From Bremia lactucae (Eukaryota > Oomycota > Peronosporomycetes > Peronosporales > Peronosporaceae), in NCBI RefSeq assembly GCF_004359215.1, contig NC_090622.1, positions 1,669,159-1,733,158 of the forward strand: a stretch of 64,000 bases of DNA, given 5' to 3'. The position numbers and the translations under genes were made by a program. This document shows, piece after piece, positions 54,692-64,000 of the stretch. The notes below the pieces were generated by a model. The model was not told the origin of the DNA, searched no databases, and was given only the letters and a program-made list of their open reading frames with translations. Numbering within the stretch: position 1 is the first letter of the stretch; each line of letters begins with the position of its first letter.

Positions 54692-56260
54692 TCAACGCGT
54701 CCGCTTTTTCTTCTTCGCTGGGGCTTGCTCCAACTCATTAAGAAATGCCGCGGTCTGTTCTTCTACGCGCTGGTGGTGAGCTTCGGGGCTGTTGTTCGAT
54801 TTCGTCGGGTGTTTCGGGTCTTCCACGAACATGATCTGGTACACACCGTTCACTCCGGTCAAGTAATCGTTCACGTCTGACATTCCCACCCACTCGCCTT
54901 CATCCCAGACTTGGTGGAACCTGCCAGTGACATCTAACGCCATCCAATGACGGCGTCCCGTCCCGAAGTAACAGTCCACCAAATACTGTCCAGTTTCTAA
55001 CTCCAACTCATAGAGAGCCAGTACGGTCCCCTTCTCCATCCCTCGAAACAAATTTCTCTTGAGGGTTTTCCGGTGCACCTCGCCTGCTGTCCCGGGGTTT
55101 AACTTGCCCACCTCGTACAGAAACGCGGCGACCTTCTGCATACGGAGCCCCTCTCCAGGCGTAATATTCTTCGACTTCGTAAACTTCTTCCACAGATCGG
55201 TCAAAATGATACCGGCTCTCCCCGTGACCTCGTACACGGCCCGGACAGCGTCCAAAGCACAGTTGCCTTCCTCGCTCGCTGTCATCAGCCGGTGCCCGTT
55301 AGCATGGCTGCGGACATATCGCTCGAATTGGACATTGCGGTTCGTGCCGACAATCCACTCATCGACCATGTCACATATACTCCCCAGTCTGTCCTCAGGT
55401 GGGGTTTTCCTCGGCGTCCATAAAACTTCTGCCAAGGAGCCGGTGTACCGAGCAAGGTAAAAGTAATCTTCGTAGTGCTTTCGTCGGTCACAAATGTCTT
55501 CAACTGGAAACTTCTTTCTCGTCACCTGTGTAAGGGTTCCCATGGCCGCTATCGCTCGTGGGGCGAGTGGTCTCCGCAATGCCCCCCCAGTTGACCTTGC
55601 GGCTGTTTGATTCGTTCGAATGTCGCCCTTGCCGCCCCGCAAGCCTCGCGCATATGCTACCCTTGTCTTTCGAACCTTCGGCGCCGGTGGCGTCTCTTCG
55701 TCTCCTTCAGCGTCTTTATTCTCTTCGTTCCCCAAACCGACACATCCCACGTCCGCAACCGCTGGCACACGCTGTGGCGCCGTTGCCAATGGCGGGGTGT
55801 CCTCGAGAGTCTTCCCCACCGGACGGGCTGTTTCGGCAAGGGGCTTGGACTTCGCAACTCCAATCTCAACTTCCCGGACGCGCATCGTTTTCGCTTTCGC
55901 CGGTGCAGACAGTATTTTAACCAATCGGGCGGCGCATGCCTTTGTTGAGTCAGCACACAATTGGCCAGTGTCTTCGCTCTTCGACTCCTCGGCTGCCGCC
56001 TCCCGTGGCTCGGGCACGAATTCAAAGGACCGCATCAGCTCTTCGGATTCTTCCTCGGACGGCCCATCGTCCAAAGGCTCGGGCTCGCCGCTGACCGCCT
56101 CTTCAAGACCCAGTGGGCGGACCCCCCCCGTTTCCGGCGATAACCCGCGCGCGATAGGGTCTTGAATTGGCGTAGTTGACTTCTCCGAGCCCTGGTCTGA
56201 TGGCGCCGGCGCATGCGGTCTCGTGGAGCTTGACGGTCCGTTGGTGTTCGTTCCTGGCAT
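54692..56260 (-). CDS. Intact 522-aa ORF of unknown function; possible Cys-His hydrolase-like C-terminus
   Basis: An uninterrupted reading frame in a region where nearly every other frame is broken. The best start is the ATG at 56260 (MPGTNTNGPSSST); the frame extends upstream only to a GTG. Residues 1-200 are low-complexity and acidic (PSEEESEELMRSFEFVPEPR), suggesting disorder. Residues 200-235 are basic (KVRKTRVAYARGLRGGK). The C-terminal ~270 residues look globular: EEGNCALDAVRAVYE near 331-345, then GRRHWMALDVTGRFHQVWD near 440-458. A Cys in a GNC box followed by an HWMALD box recalls OTU/papain-type cysteine proteases, but this is only an inference. The last residues are KKKKRTR, a possible nuclear signal. 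It may be an ORF of an unclassified mobile element or a recruited gene. Confidence 0.65.
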   Translation of the reverse strand: MPGTNTNGPSSSTRPHAPAPSDQGSEKSTTPIQDPIARGLSPETGGVRPLGLEEAVSGEPEPLDDGPSEEESEELMRSFEFVPEPREAAAEESKSEDTGQLCADSTKACAARLVKILSAPAKAKTMRVREVEIGVAKSKPLAETARPVGKTLEDTPPLATAPQRVPAVADVGCVGLGNEENKDAEGDEETPPAPKVRKTRVAYARGLRGGKGDIRTNQTAARSTGGALRRPLAPRAIAAMGTLTQVTRKKFPVEDICDRRKHYEDYFYLARYTGSLAEVLWTPRKTPPEDRLGSICDMVDEWIVGTNRNVQFERYVRSHANGHRLMTASEEGNCALDAVRAVYEVTGRAGIILTDLWKKFTKSKNITPGEGLRMQKVAAFLYEVGKLNPGTAGEVHRKTLKRNLFRGMEKGTVLALYELELETGQYLVDCYFGTGRRHWMALDVTGRFHQVWDEGEWVGMSDVNDYLTGVNGVYQIMFVEDPKHPTKSNNSPEAHHQRVEEQTAAFLNELEQAPAKKKKRTR

Positions 56261-57364
56261 GGTGTCGAGGCTTAGAACCTCGCTCCGCGGCAAATTAAAA
56301 AGTGAGAATAATAGGAGGAGGCCTGAACACCACACATTAACAAATACCTTCCGATAAGATCTTCAAAATTCGAGTGTTCTCTCCGCGGAAAATGAATAAT
56401 AAGAATTGTGAAATAAAAAGAGGATAAGGGAGTATAGTCTGCACCAGTCGTTTCAAGTAACATTCGGGTGACCTATACCTCTGTAATCTTATAACCCGCA
56501 AAATTACAAATACCTTAGAATATAATTCATCAGCTCGCCCTGATATTCCTATACTTTATATTTGATGTGTGACACCCAAAAAAAATGTTGTGGTCCACAC
56601 GATCCAATTTTTTCGGGTCCAATTCTTCCGGCTAGGATAACATTCACTTTCGTCAATCGAATATGCTACTTCTCTAGGAGAAAACGGGTGCTTCCATGAG
56701 TGTACTGCCGCTTGCCCACATTTAAGTCTTGTATTGACGGTCATCGCCAGGGCCGCAAGGGTGACTGTCCGCCAGATCCTAACTCTGATATGGAAAGTGC
56801 AGTTGACTCTCGTGCGGGCCATCTATGAAAGGCATCACGTCACGTCGTGTCACAGAAGTCGGGGGTACAAACCTCAACTCCGAAGAGGGAGTATCAACTC
56901 CGAATACAGTAGCGGCAACTGCAGATTATTGCATGGTTACGTACAAACTTCTTCGGGAAGTATACGTACTGTAATCGGATTTGTCTGTACGAAGTCGTGA
57001 AAAAGTTGGTGTTGGTGCATCATCCTGACGGTAATGTTTGCTTATGTCGCCTGCTTGTCAGGGTCGTAGCGACATCGAAAGTTTACTGGAAGTGGGCGCA
57101 AGTTGCCGAGAAAATGACCGTTAAGGCAGGGAGCGCTGATGTCGGCAGCCGTTCATCGAAGAGGCACTGGTTGCGATCGGTCCAGAGAAAGTGGATTGTC
57201 ACCGCTCAAAGCGTGTGCCAGACGTCGTCAAGCAGCACTTCGCTGTCTCTCCACTATTTTCTTACTCTTTGTTTTGTCGCCATCACAATATTCAGACAAG
57301 TTAGACGCAACAGAAAAAAAGGAGTCACTAACCGAGTTACATGCTCCCAGAGCTGCACGACAAG
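56261..57364. other. No gene recognised
   Basis: Upstream of the intact ORF, so it may hold its promoter or the 5' part of its element. Plus-strand ORFs at 56734-57000 and 56997-57377 show no recognisable domain. Confidence 0.4.
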
Positions 57365-57735
57365 TATAACGGGCTGAAGTTGCCCTATTTTACACAGCAC
57401 GTTAAGTACGCTTTATGTACTAAGCTATATGGTCAATTACTTCATGTGAAGTACTTAGACCTGCCAGTTGGGTGTGGTACCCACCCTTGTGTATGTGATG
57501 CGCATAGGTGTATTCAAATTGAAGGGATGACTACTTGCAGCATCCGTAATCCGAGGTTTTCAGAATAACATGCTCGCAATGTAGGGATGCACATTTATAG
57601 AGGTGGCATCCATTGAATGGTTAAAAGTATTGATATTTAATTTGATTAAATATAAATCAGTCTTAAATTACTTTCTAGTGAACAAGTGCGCACGTGAAGC
57701 CGAATTGCCGTTTCCGTGTTGTCACTTGTACTAAG
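57365..57735 (+). mobile_element. LTR, family c, plus orientation
   Basis: Begins TATAACGGGCTGAAGTTGCC, where the other copy (8752-9105, minus) begins TGTAACGGGCTAAAGTTGCC. Similarity continues to about AAGCCG.TT.CCG near 57715. The right edge is approximate. A gag-like region follows at 58480 on the same strand, consistent with a 5' LTR. Confidence 0.6.
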
Positions 57736-58031
57736 GTTCTGAATTCACTGGGTGCGGTCGCCTAGGCGTTCACCAACTACCTTACCGCACGTTAGAGGAG
57801 ATGGTCAAACCGCTTCCTCACTGTGCATGAAGGTGTACGCGAAAGTAGAGCGTGGCTGCTATAGTAGCGCCCGCCTACACTTAGTAGCACTAGTAGTCCT
57901 TTCAACGGCCCGTCTCTCTGAGCGTGTCAGCGAAGATGAGCCTCAATAGCGGTTAAGCTCATTTCCACCACCTCTCTAAACATCATCGGGAGGTGGCAGG
58001 GCACTTGGCGCAGGGACTTGGTGAGCAAGCC
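57736..58031. other. Leader region between LTR and SINE, nothing recognised
   Basis: No clear primer-binding site was found after the LTR. Confidence 0.35.
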
Positions 58032-58046
58032 TGGCCAGGCTCTTGG

Positions 58047-58238
58047 TGTGTTACACCGGACTTGCCCTTCAATTGATGATTGGTTAGTTTTTGTATTTCT
58101 AATCAATACACCTTTTTGGGTGCACAGGACAAGACCACCTCCCATTATACTTTGGAGAATTTGTCGGCCCCGGGTATCGAACCCGGGACCTCCCGGTCCT
58201 GAAGTGAGTGGCGGACCACTACACCACCAGGATCGGTT
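58047..58238 (-). mobile_element. tRNA-derived SINE with perfect 15-bp target-site duplication
   Basis: Flanked by TGGCCAGGCTCTTGG at 58032-58046 and again at 58239-58253. On the minus strand it starts with a tRNA-like head (CCTGGTGGTGTAGTGGTCCG, an A box, and GGGTTCGATACCC, a B box). A ~120-bp unrelated body follows. The head resembles the Asp/Glu/Gly class of tRNAs, but the anticodon arm no longer folds. The intact duplication implies a recent insertion. Confidence 0.85.
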
Positions 58239-58479
58239 TGGCCAGGCTCTTGGGCAGTCCTCCTGAGCAACATGTTGCTCAGTTGGGGAAGTTTTTGAGG
58301 TCTTCATGCTCGGACAAAGAAGGGCTGCTGGGCGTATGGAACTGTTGTTTGCTGCTCGATACCTACAGCTTCGTAGAAAGACTTGATCGAACTTGTCGCG
58401 AACTCCCGAGCTCCATCGTGCCTCACAAATTTGGAGACTTGTAATTAGGCATTTGTAAGGCAGCGAGTCAGTCTCGATG

Positions 58480-59080
58480 GCAAACATGAAAAGAATTCTC
58501 GCGTGCCCGTGAGCGCCTGGAATGCGTCACTGGAGCAACTGGAAGCCCTCGAGACGGCCATTGTGTGCAAAAGGAAGTAAATTGAACAATATTGCAAGAG
58601 GTTTCGACGCAATTGGTTTCGAGGGCGCGATGGATGGACACGGCTTGGATGGAGGTGACGAGGCACAAGGCCATGCTGCAGCGGAGTCCGTCACTCAGAC
58701 TCAGGATGAGCTGAGGCATCAACAGGCTCGGAGCGAGGCTCTCAACTGGACTGTTGAGATGCTCTCTGCCCGGCCATATCAGCCGAGGCCCACTCGGATG
58801 GATCCGCCCAAATTCGATGGAACTGCAGCGCACACGATTGTCCACTGGCTTCTAGCCGTGGAGCAATGCGGTGTCGCGCAGCTCATTGAGGACGACAGCC
58901 GGATGGTGTCGTTCGCCATTTCGCATTTGCGCGGTAAGGCCTTAGAGTGGACTTACTCGATGCTTATGGCGGACGTTAAGGCGTTCCATTCATTGGCGAT
59001 CTTTAAGACAAAGCTTCGCGCCATGTACTAGTCGCCGAAAAACGAAGTGTTGCTTCAGGCTACTCCATCAACGTGCTATG
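58480..59080 (+). pseudogene. Gypsy gag (capsid) fragment
   Basis: The frame at 58522-59031 reads RMDPPKFDGTAAHTIVHWLL, AVEQCGVAQLIEDDSRMVSF, then AISHLRGKALEWTYSML and FKTKLRAMY, a classical Retrotrans_gag capsid (PPKFDG, W, AI..L.GKALEW). A stop follows at once. It is a long clean stretch and so younger than most gag relics here. Confidence 0.75.
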
Positions 59081-59162
59081 ACGGCAAGGCGGCATAAAGG
59101 TTAGCGCCGCAGTTAGCAGGCTGAGCACGGTGACACGATAGCGAGCAACCTTGCGCTCCAAG

Positions 59163-59235
59163 CGCCCACCGTGGGGATCGAACCTACGACCACAAGATTG
59201 AGAGTCTTGCGCTCTACCGACTGATCTAGACGGGC
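59163..59235 (-). tRNA. tRNA-Lys-like gene with anticodon CTC (possible tRNA-Glu, or pseudogene)
   Basis: A 73-nt cloverleaf on the minus strand: acceptor GCCCGTC/GGTGGGC (with GU pairs), anticodon stem CAAGA/TCTTG with loop CTCTCAA, and T-loop TTCGATC. The body is that of tRNA-Lys (compare 54332-54403), but the loop change T to C makes the anticodon CTC, a Glu anticodon. The D-stem has one mismatch (GATC/GAGC), as does the T-stem (GTAGG/CCCAC). This may be a pseudogene or a tRNA of altered identity. Box A is slightly changed (TAGATCAGTCGG). Confidence 0.55.
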
Positions 59236-60857
59236 AAACATCTCAATTTGCCGGCAACCGCACCAGTCGACTCTTCAGAAATACCTTCTCCGCAACCCTC
59301 TGTCCTGGTTTTTTCATGAACACCAGCTTCAGCCTCCCAGAGAATCGTCGTACACGTGGTACGTGGCCTATCTAACCCGAAGCCTAGTGTCGCAAGCGGT
59401 ATCCAGTCCTGAACCGTGTTCAAACCATCCCCCTGTGAAAAATAGGAGGGAACTGGATGTGTGACCAAGCCTCGCCGTCCAATCATCTCAGTCTTCGACT
59501 ACGCTTACACCGCTTGCGCCAGCGCAGACGGGACCTGATGACGATTATGACGTAACGATGGAGACGAAGCCGATGGAGACTACGACGCCCCTCCTCAGCT
59601 CCGGTCCTGACGATATGCCAAGATAAGTAGTGGGATACCCCGCGCTCTCACCTGCTGACGCAGACACCAACATCGCTGCCTCGCGTTCGACAGTGGATCC
59701 ACGGCCAACCAAGGCTGACGTGATCGAGCAGCAAGAACATCTCCGTCGTGACCAAGCCGAATCTGACGCGGCGCGCCGTCGTGTGGAAACGTCGAAACCA
59801 CTCGCTTGCGACATCGAAGCGATTAAGCGACAATATGCTGCCGGAGGCGACTGGTCCTTCATCGCGACTCGTATGGAGCAAGCGCAGCCACTATGCGCTT
59901 CCTAGCGCCCGGTTCAATATGGCGATCGACACCGGCCGCACGTTCGCGAAGACCCCGCTGCAAAAAATAGACGACATTGTCTGGCAAGTCTCACGGCATC
60001 GACGCTCTTGAGAAACTGTATGGCACGTTCGAGATCAGCCAGGTCTTTAAACTCCCGGGCGGCAACCTCCGTATCAAGGTACAATCATAAGAGGCTTGTT
60101 TTGCACTTAAACGCGCGAAGGTGAACATCCTTCGGGGTGTCTTCCTGCTTAAGGAGTTTGATGTGCTTGGCGGGAAATATTTCATCGATATTTCCAATGT
60201 CGACTCGGACACATAACGGACGTGATGTTGGACCGACTGTTCCTTTTGGGCTGTAAGCCGATGTACGACACGTTCCGTGAAGTCAACCTCGCAACTGGAA
60301 TCACATCTGCCACCTGGCGATGACCTGGCGAGCACAACTTGTCCCAGTTCCTTGATTGTGAATGGTTCTGTGTTGTGACCAGGTCCTGTTCGACAACAAG
60401 CTACACCCTCTGCACGGCAAGAATGCTCCGTTTCAGTCTGAGAACCAACCGTTTGGCTACCGTTCGCACCACTGTATTGAGCTTGCGACGACCGATGACG
60501 CGTTTTCTCGCTCATTACGTCCACGGGCATCTAATCCGCAGCAGCAGTAGCAACCAGCTACTTTGTACGCGTAAGCCGCCAGCGCTAAGCCGAAGGAAAC
60601 CTTTCTCCAACGGAATCTCAGAGAGTCCAAAAAAAGTGATGGTCAGCTCCAAAGTAGAGATAACTAGTCAGCGATCTGCTGCTACCCAGCTCGCGAACCC
60701 ACCCTGTAACCGAGATGATGTGTTGTCATTATAAATCTTAAATAGCTCGACCAGTCTAATCTCGCCACCTAGCAGTCCGAAGCATACGTCTTAGCCCCTG
60801 CTTCTCTCTAGTGATGGCTTCACCACCGTTGCGAAGAACGAGAAAAAGCGTGGACGC

Positions 60858-61169
60858 ATGGGCGTTGTCTTCACCGCTCTAGTGAAGCAACAACCTCTGT
60901 CACTGGACGGCATTGCTACCGCGAACTACTTTCAAGCGCTTCAGTCGATGGAAGTCATGTTTGAAGCGAAAAATGTGACGGCCGACCCAACATACGGTGC
61001 ACGTTTTCAGATCGCCCCTGTCGATGTGAAGCGCCTTAAGGCCGTGAGGAATGCGATCGAGTCCGCGTTCTTCGTCGAGAAGCACCACACAAATATTAAA
61101 AAGGCGTTGCAGGCGTCTCCCCTATTGGAAGTTACCGAATCGATGCTGAACGAATACTGCCCTGCTTGA
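60858..61169 (+). pseudogene. LINE ORF1 middle part
   Basis: A clean 103-codon frame (MGVVFTALVKQQPLSLDGIA to NEYCPA). Its position matches the ORF1 middle of the minus copy. Role unknown, probably RNA binding as for other ORF1 proteins. Confidence 0.5.
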
Positions 61170-61579
61170 CATCCTTCCGGATTGTCTCGCAGCTATAGAC
61201 ACGAAGGTCGGTTTTTCGTGCAAACTGGTTGAGAACGCGACTAATCCGGACCACATCACAAATACTGCGACCGAGTGTCCGCTTGCCTTCACCAGCGCGA
61301 TGTCGTTAAAGATCGGGAAGCAGCACGGAGGTTGCGGATCTTGCGCAGCTCCATGTAATTAATAGCGTCTTCAGTGCGACGAGCGTGGGCAAAAACACGA
61401 CGTTTGCACGGAAATGGAAGAAGGTGATGAAAACGACGGTTTCTTCTAAGCGTCTGGAAATCTTCAGGGCTTGTGCGAAATGATGACACCACTCTCTCAT
61501 GATTCGAGAGCTGTGCTGCAACCAGGGCGATAGGCTTGTTTGATCTTGCGCTGATTTTCTGTCGCACCGATGCTGTTCA

Positions 61580-61869
61580 CCCATGATCACTGGATTCAGT
61601 AAATCACTGGTCAGCCAGCGGCGTGGATTTTAGCGCACAACACGCGCTTGCTGCAACCAAACATGCTCCTGAGGATCCTGTGGTTGGACCTCGGTGAGCA
61701 CTACATGCATCAATGGAAAGAGGTGCAGTGGCAAGGCTACTTAGTTGATCTCGAAGCGCTTCGGCAACTAGACGGCTACTACCCGGAGGAAGCTTTCGGG
61801 CCAAAACATCACGTTGCTGCGGACGGCACGGTGTCGCCAGTCGCAGGCGGCTTGGCCACTCGCTTCTAA
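61580..61869 (+). pseudogene. LINE ORF1 C-terminal part
   Basis: HDHWIQ, then in frame MLQPNMLLRILWLDLGEHYM, HQWKEVQWQGYLVDLEALRQ, LDGYYPEE. Homologous to 48060-48270 and 50378-50617. Confidence 0.65.
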
Positions 61870-62015
61870 GGGCTCCTCGACATAGCACTTGGAGCTTCGT
61901 CAGTGTTTGGACGGTCAACACCAACAGCATCAAGAAGAACGGCAACTTGTTTATCGATAACATGCTTTGTAAATACTCTCTGTCGTGTGTCTAAGAAACT
62001 AAGCTCGTAAATTGC

Positions 62016-62760
62016 ATGCACCTTTCCACTTTTAAGTTTCATCTCGCCATGAGCGTCACCCACAAGGTCTTCTTGAACGGTCCTAACTTGCTGCTGGATC
62101 GGCACACGCGGGGCCGAAGCGGTGGAGTGCTTACGATGCTTAGATCCGACTTTCCCGGCTTCGCCTTGGCTGTCGAGAATTCGAGTCTCGCAGTCCCAGG
62201 TCGCTCTCTCGTCGTTAAGCTGGTTCTGGACAGTGTTCCACTCTACATTCACAACGTGTACGCTCCTGTGGACCGCCAAGAGAAAAGGTAGTTCCTCTCA
62301 AGCTTGGCGACCACGTGGTTTAAGGATCACGGGACCCACTTTGTGATGGGCGACCTCAACACTCATTTGGATCCGAGACTCGACTCTTGAACCCCCAACC
62401 TGCACTAAGACCCTAGTCGCGCCAGTTGTCTTGAGTGGTTAGCGACTCTTGGGGTAGTTGACACATGGCGGATTCACTTCGACACCAAGCGTGTGTTCGC
62501 TGGGTGTCACTTCCCCGGAAGAACCGGCAGGACTACATATCGCTGTCCAGGGCACACTGTGAACGCTTCTACGCTAGCTCCAAGTATTTTCTACCGTCGC
62601 ACGCTGGCGATCATCTCGCACACTCTGCTCGTTTCAGGTCTGGCTTGCAGCTACACGGCAGGGGGTGTTTCCTACCGTCGCACGCTGGTGATCATCTCGC
62701 ACAGGCTGTTCGTTTCAGGTCTGGCTTGCAGCTACGGCAGGGGGTAATGAAAGTTTCCGC
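62016..62760 (+). pseudogene. LINE APE-type endonuclease
   Basis: Reads RTRGRSGGVLTMLRSDFPGF-like sequence, YIHNVYAPVDRQEKR (the N-x-YAP box), HFVMGDLNTHLDPRLDS (the GDLN catalytic box), CLEWLATLGVVDTWRIHF, then PRKNRQDYIS (the DYI box) and SHAGDHLAHSARFRSG. Stops occur at about 62289 and 62388. An in-frame 81-bp duplication repeats the last box. Confidence 0.75.
62591..62748 (+). repeat. 81-bp tandem duplication in the LINE endonuclease end
   Basis: Copies begin at 62591 and 62672 (CTACCGTCGCACGCTGG). 81 bp is 27 codons, so the reading frame is kept and the FLPSHAGDHLA..RFRSGLQL stretch is present twice. Confidence 0.85.
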
Positions 62761-63172
62761 GTTACCTGCTCGAATACCCTGTGGTGGTGTCAACAATAGA
62801 GAAAGAAACCAAGCTGGTCGGCAATAATCTACGCAACTCTTCAAACCCGGGTAAAGTTTAGGAAATATGGAAGGCTACCATTAAGGCGCAGCTGCAAGAC
62901 GTGCAAAAGAAGCTTCACCAGCAGAATACACGGGCAGTTGAAGACGCGCGTGTCGCACTGGATCAGGCAGCCGCGCAAATTCGAACGTCGGCTCGTGGTG
63001 ATGATTGTGATTTTTTCGATGAGGCCTTGAGGAATTACAAAGAGACGGTGACTCGTAATAGCTAGTTCAACCAGGACGGTGCGTTCGATTTCCAAGCTGC
63101 CAACGATGAGCACTTTTTCCGTCCGTTGGATACGAGCTTGAAGAGTGTCTCGATCGATGAAGTTGTGACACC

Positions 63173-63173
<1 letters not shown>

Positions 63174-63211
<38 letters not shown>
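63174..63211 (+). repeat. 38-base T homopolymer inside the LINE
   Basis: An uninterrupted run of 38 T between GACACCG and AGTGGTAG. It falls in ORF2 between endonuclease and RT. It could be a poly(A) tail of another retroelement on the minus strand, or an assembly artefact. Confidence 0.85.
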
Positions 63212-63213
<2 letters not shown>

Positions 63214-63450
63214 TGGTAGTGTCTCGACAAACCCTCATGAGATATCTCTGCGCTTCCCGGAGCACTGGGGGTCTGAGATAGGAAACCCTAACAGTCCGGC
63301 AGGAAGGGCTCCTCTACCCAATGACAACATGCAGCGTAAGCTCCTCGACACGATCGTTCGCTTCGTCTCGGATGTTGACCACGCGATCTTGAACTCACCG
63401 GTCACATGCAGCGGACATGGCTAGTGCTATCCAACACATGAAGGCGTGGC

Positions 63451-63960
63451 ATGGACGGACTGACCGCTGATTTCTACCAGGTGGCTCCGGATGTGTTTGG
63501 CGAGTGCTTAAGCATAGTCTTTGCCGACCGTCTCATAAGTAGTATGTTGCTTCCATCACAGCGCAAGTCAGCCATTGTGCTGCTACACAAAAAGGAATCG
63601 CGTGCCAAGCCGGAAATTACCGACCCATCGCACTCGTACAAATCGATGTGAAGGTGTTGTCGTTAGCACTGACGTATCGTCTAAAAAGCATTGCCCCCAA
63701 CTTGATTCATCCCGATCAGAAAGAGTTTGTCAGAGGTCGATCCATTCGTCATCATATCCGGTTCCTCGCGGATCTTCAAGACTTGGTCACGAGTCGCGAC
63801 GACGATGCGTATTCGATCTTTCTGGACTTTCAGAAGGCGTCTAATCGCGTCAATTGGGAATACATATTCTAGCTGCTTGAGCGCATGGGTTTCGAGATAG
63901 CTTTTCTCTAATGTATCAAGCTGCTGTACACCGACCCCCAAGCGCATCTTGTCATCAACC
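63451..63960 (+). pseudogene. LINE reverse transcriptase N-terminal part
   Basis: Reads DGLTADFYQVAPDVFGECLS, SQRKSAIVLLHKKESRAKPE (RT block 1), then in another frame KVLSLALTYRLKSIAPNLIH, PDQKEFVRGRSIRHHIRF and YSIFLDFQKASNRVNWEY (the FLDF..A.D.V.W block with N for D). These are RT blocks 0-3 of non-LTR elements. The YADD box would be past the window edge. Confidence 0.8.
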
Positions 63961-64000
63961 AGAACATTCAGCCCGCGCTGCACCCGACAAGAGGACTGAA

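Larger units (their letters stand above)
59480..64000 (+). mobile_element. LINE (APE-type), plus strand, running off the right edge
   Basis: ORF1 fragments lie at 59630-61870 (IKRQYAAGGDWSFIATRMEQ; QWKEVQWQGYLVDLEALRQL), endonuclease at 62016-62760 and reverse transcriptase from about 63450 to the edge. It is the same family as the minus copy at 48480-52620. Frames are broken but the domains are more complete than in that copy. Confidence 0.8.

Noticed and set aside
55620..56165. 181-codon plus-strand ORF opposite the intact 522-aa ORF
   Set aside because: Antisense to a GC-rich, acidic low-complexity region; serine and arginine runs are as expected from the complement.
56261..56335. Signal-peptide-like N-terminus (MWCSGLLLLFSLFNL) on the long ORF at 54.7-56.3 kb
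   Set aside because: The codon at 56335 is GTG, not ATG. The first ATG in frame is 56260, which gives a non-hydrophobic start. The secretion signal is probably not translated.
1..64000. CRISPR arrays, rRNA genes, bacterial-type operons or riboswitches
   Set aside because: None seen. Direct repeats here are LTRs, SINE units or local duplications without regular spacers.

Overview
The window looks like a gene-poor, repeat-rich piece of an oomycete nuclear genome, most likely from the Peronosporales (Phytophthora or downy mildews). The reasons are two tandem pairs of short secreted proteins, one pair with textbook RxLR (RALR) motifs; compact host genes with short introns; and several decayed Ty3/gypsy elements, an APE-type LINE family and tRNA-derived SINEs. 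I cannot name the species.

Layout. 1-0.8 kb: the 5' end of a minus-strand gypsy element that leaves the window to the left, set into an older integrase fragment. 1.4-7.2 kb: a host-gene island with two tandem paralogous secreted proteins (RRRL motif), a basic 19-residue-repeat protein, an SRSF1-like SR splicing factor and the retromer subunit VPS26. 7.5-22.3 kb: nested and mutually inverted gypsy fragments. 22.4-24.7 kb: a tandem duplication carrying two short RxLR effector genes. 26.3-32.8 kb: a second host island with a glutathione peroxidase-like protein, MCM2, a four-pass membrane protein of Golgi/COPI-associated type and a 2-oxoglutarate/Fe(II) oxygenase. 33.3-33.85 kb: an AT-rich insert of mitochondrial origin (nad4). 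34-48 kb: a solo LTR, degraded gypsy copies on both strands and LINE pieces. 48.5-52.6 kb: a minus-strand LINE. 52.6-54.4 kb: a cluster of tRNA relics and composite SINEs. 54.7-56.3 kb: one long uninterrupted ORF of unknown function. 57.4-64 kb: an LTR, a SINE with a perfect 15-bp target-site duplication, a gag fragment, a tRNA-like gene and a plus-strand LINE running off the right edge.

How the genes fit together. The two host islands hold housekeeping functions (splicing, endosomal retrieval, replication licensing, redox and membrane biology). The secreted-protein pairs sit at the borders between these islands and the transposon blocks, a familiar arrangement for oomycete effectors. MCM2 shares a short divergent promoter with the peroxidase gene; that promoter carries two CCAAT-type direct repeats and an exact E2F-type site. 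Three more E2F-type sites lie just after the MCM2 stop codon. Almost every retrotransposon ORF is broken, so the uninterrupted 522-codon ORF at 54.7-56.3 kb stands out.

Limits. All calls come from reading the sequence and recalled family motifs, with no database search. Edges of mobile elements are approximate unless terminal sequences are quoted.
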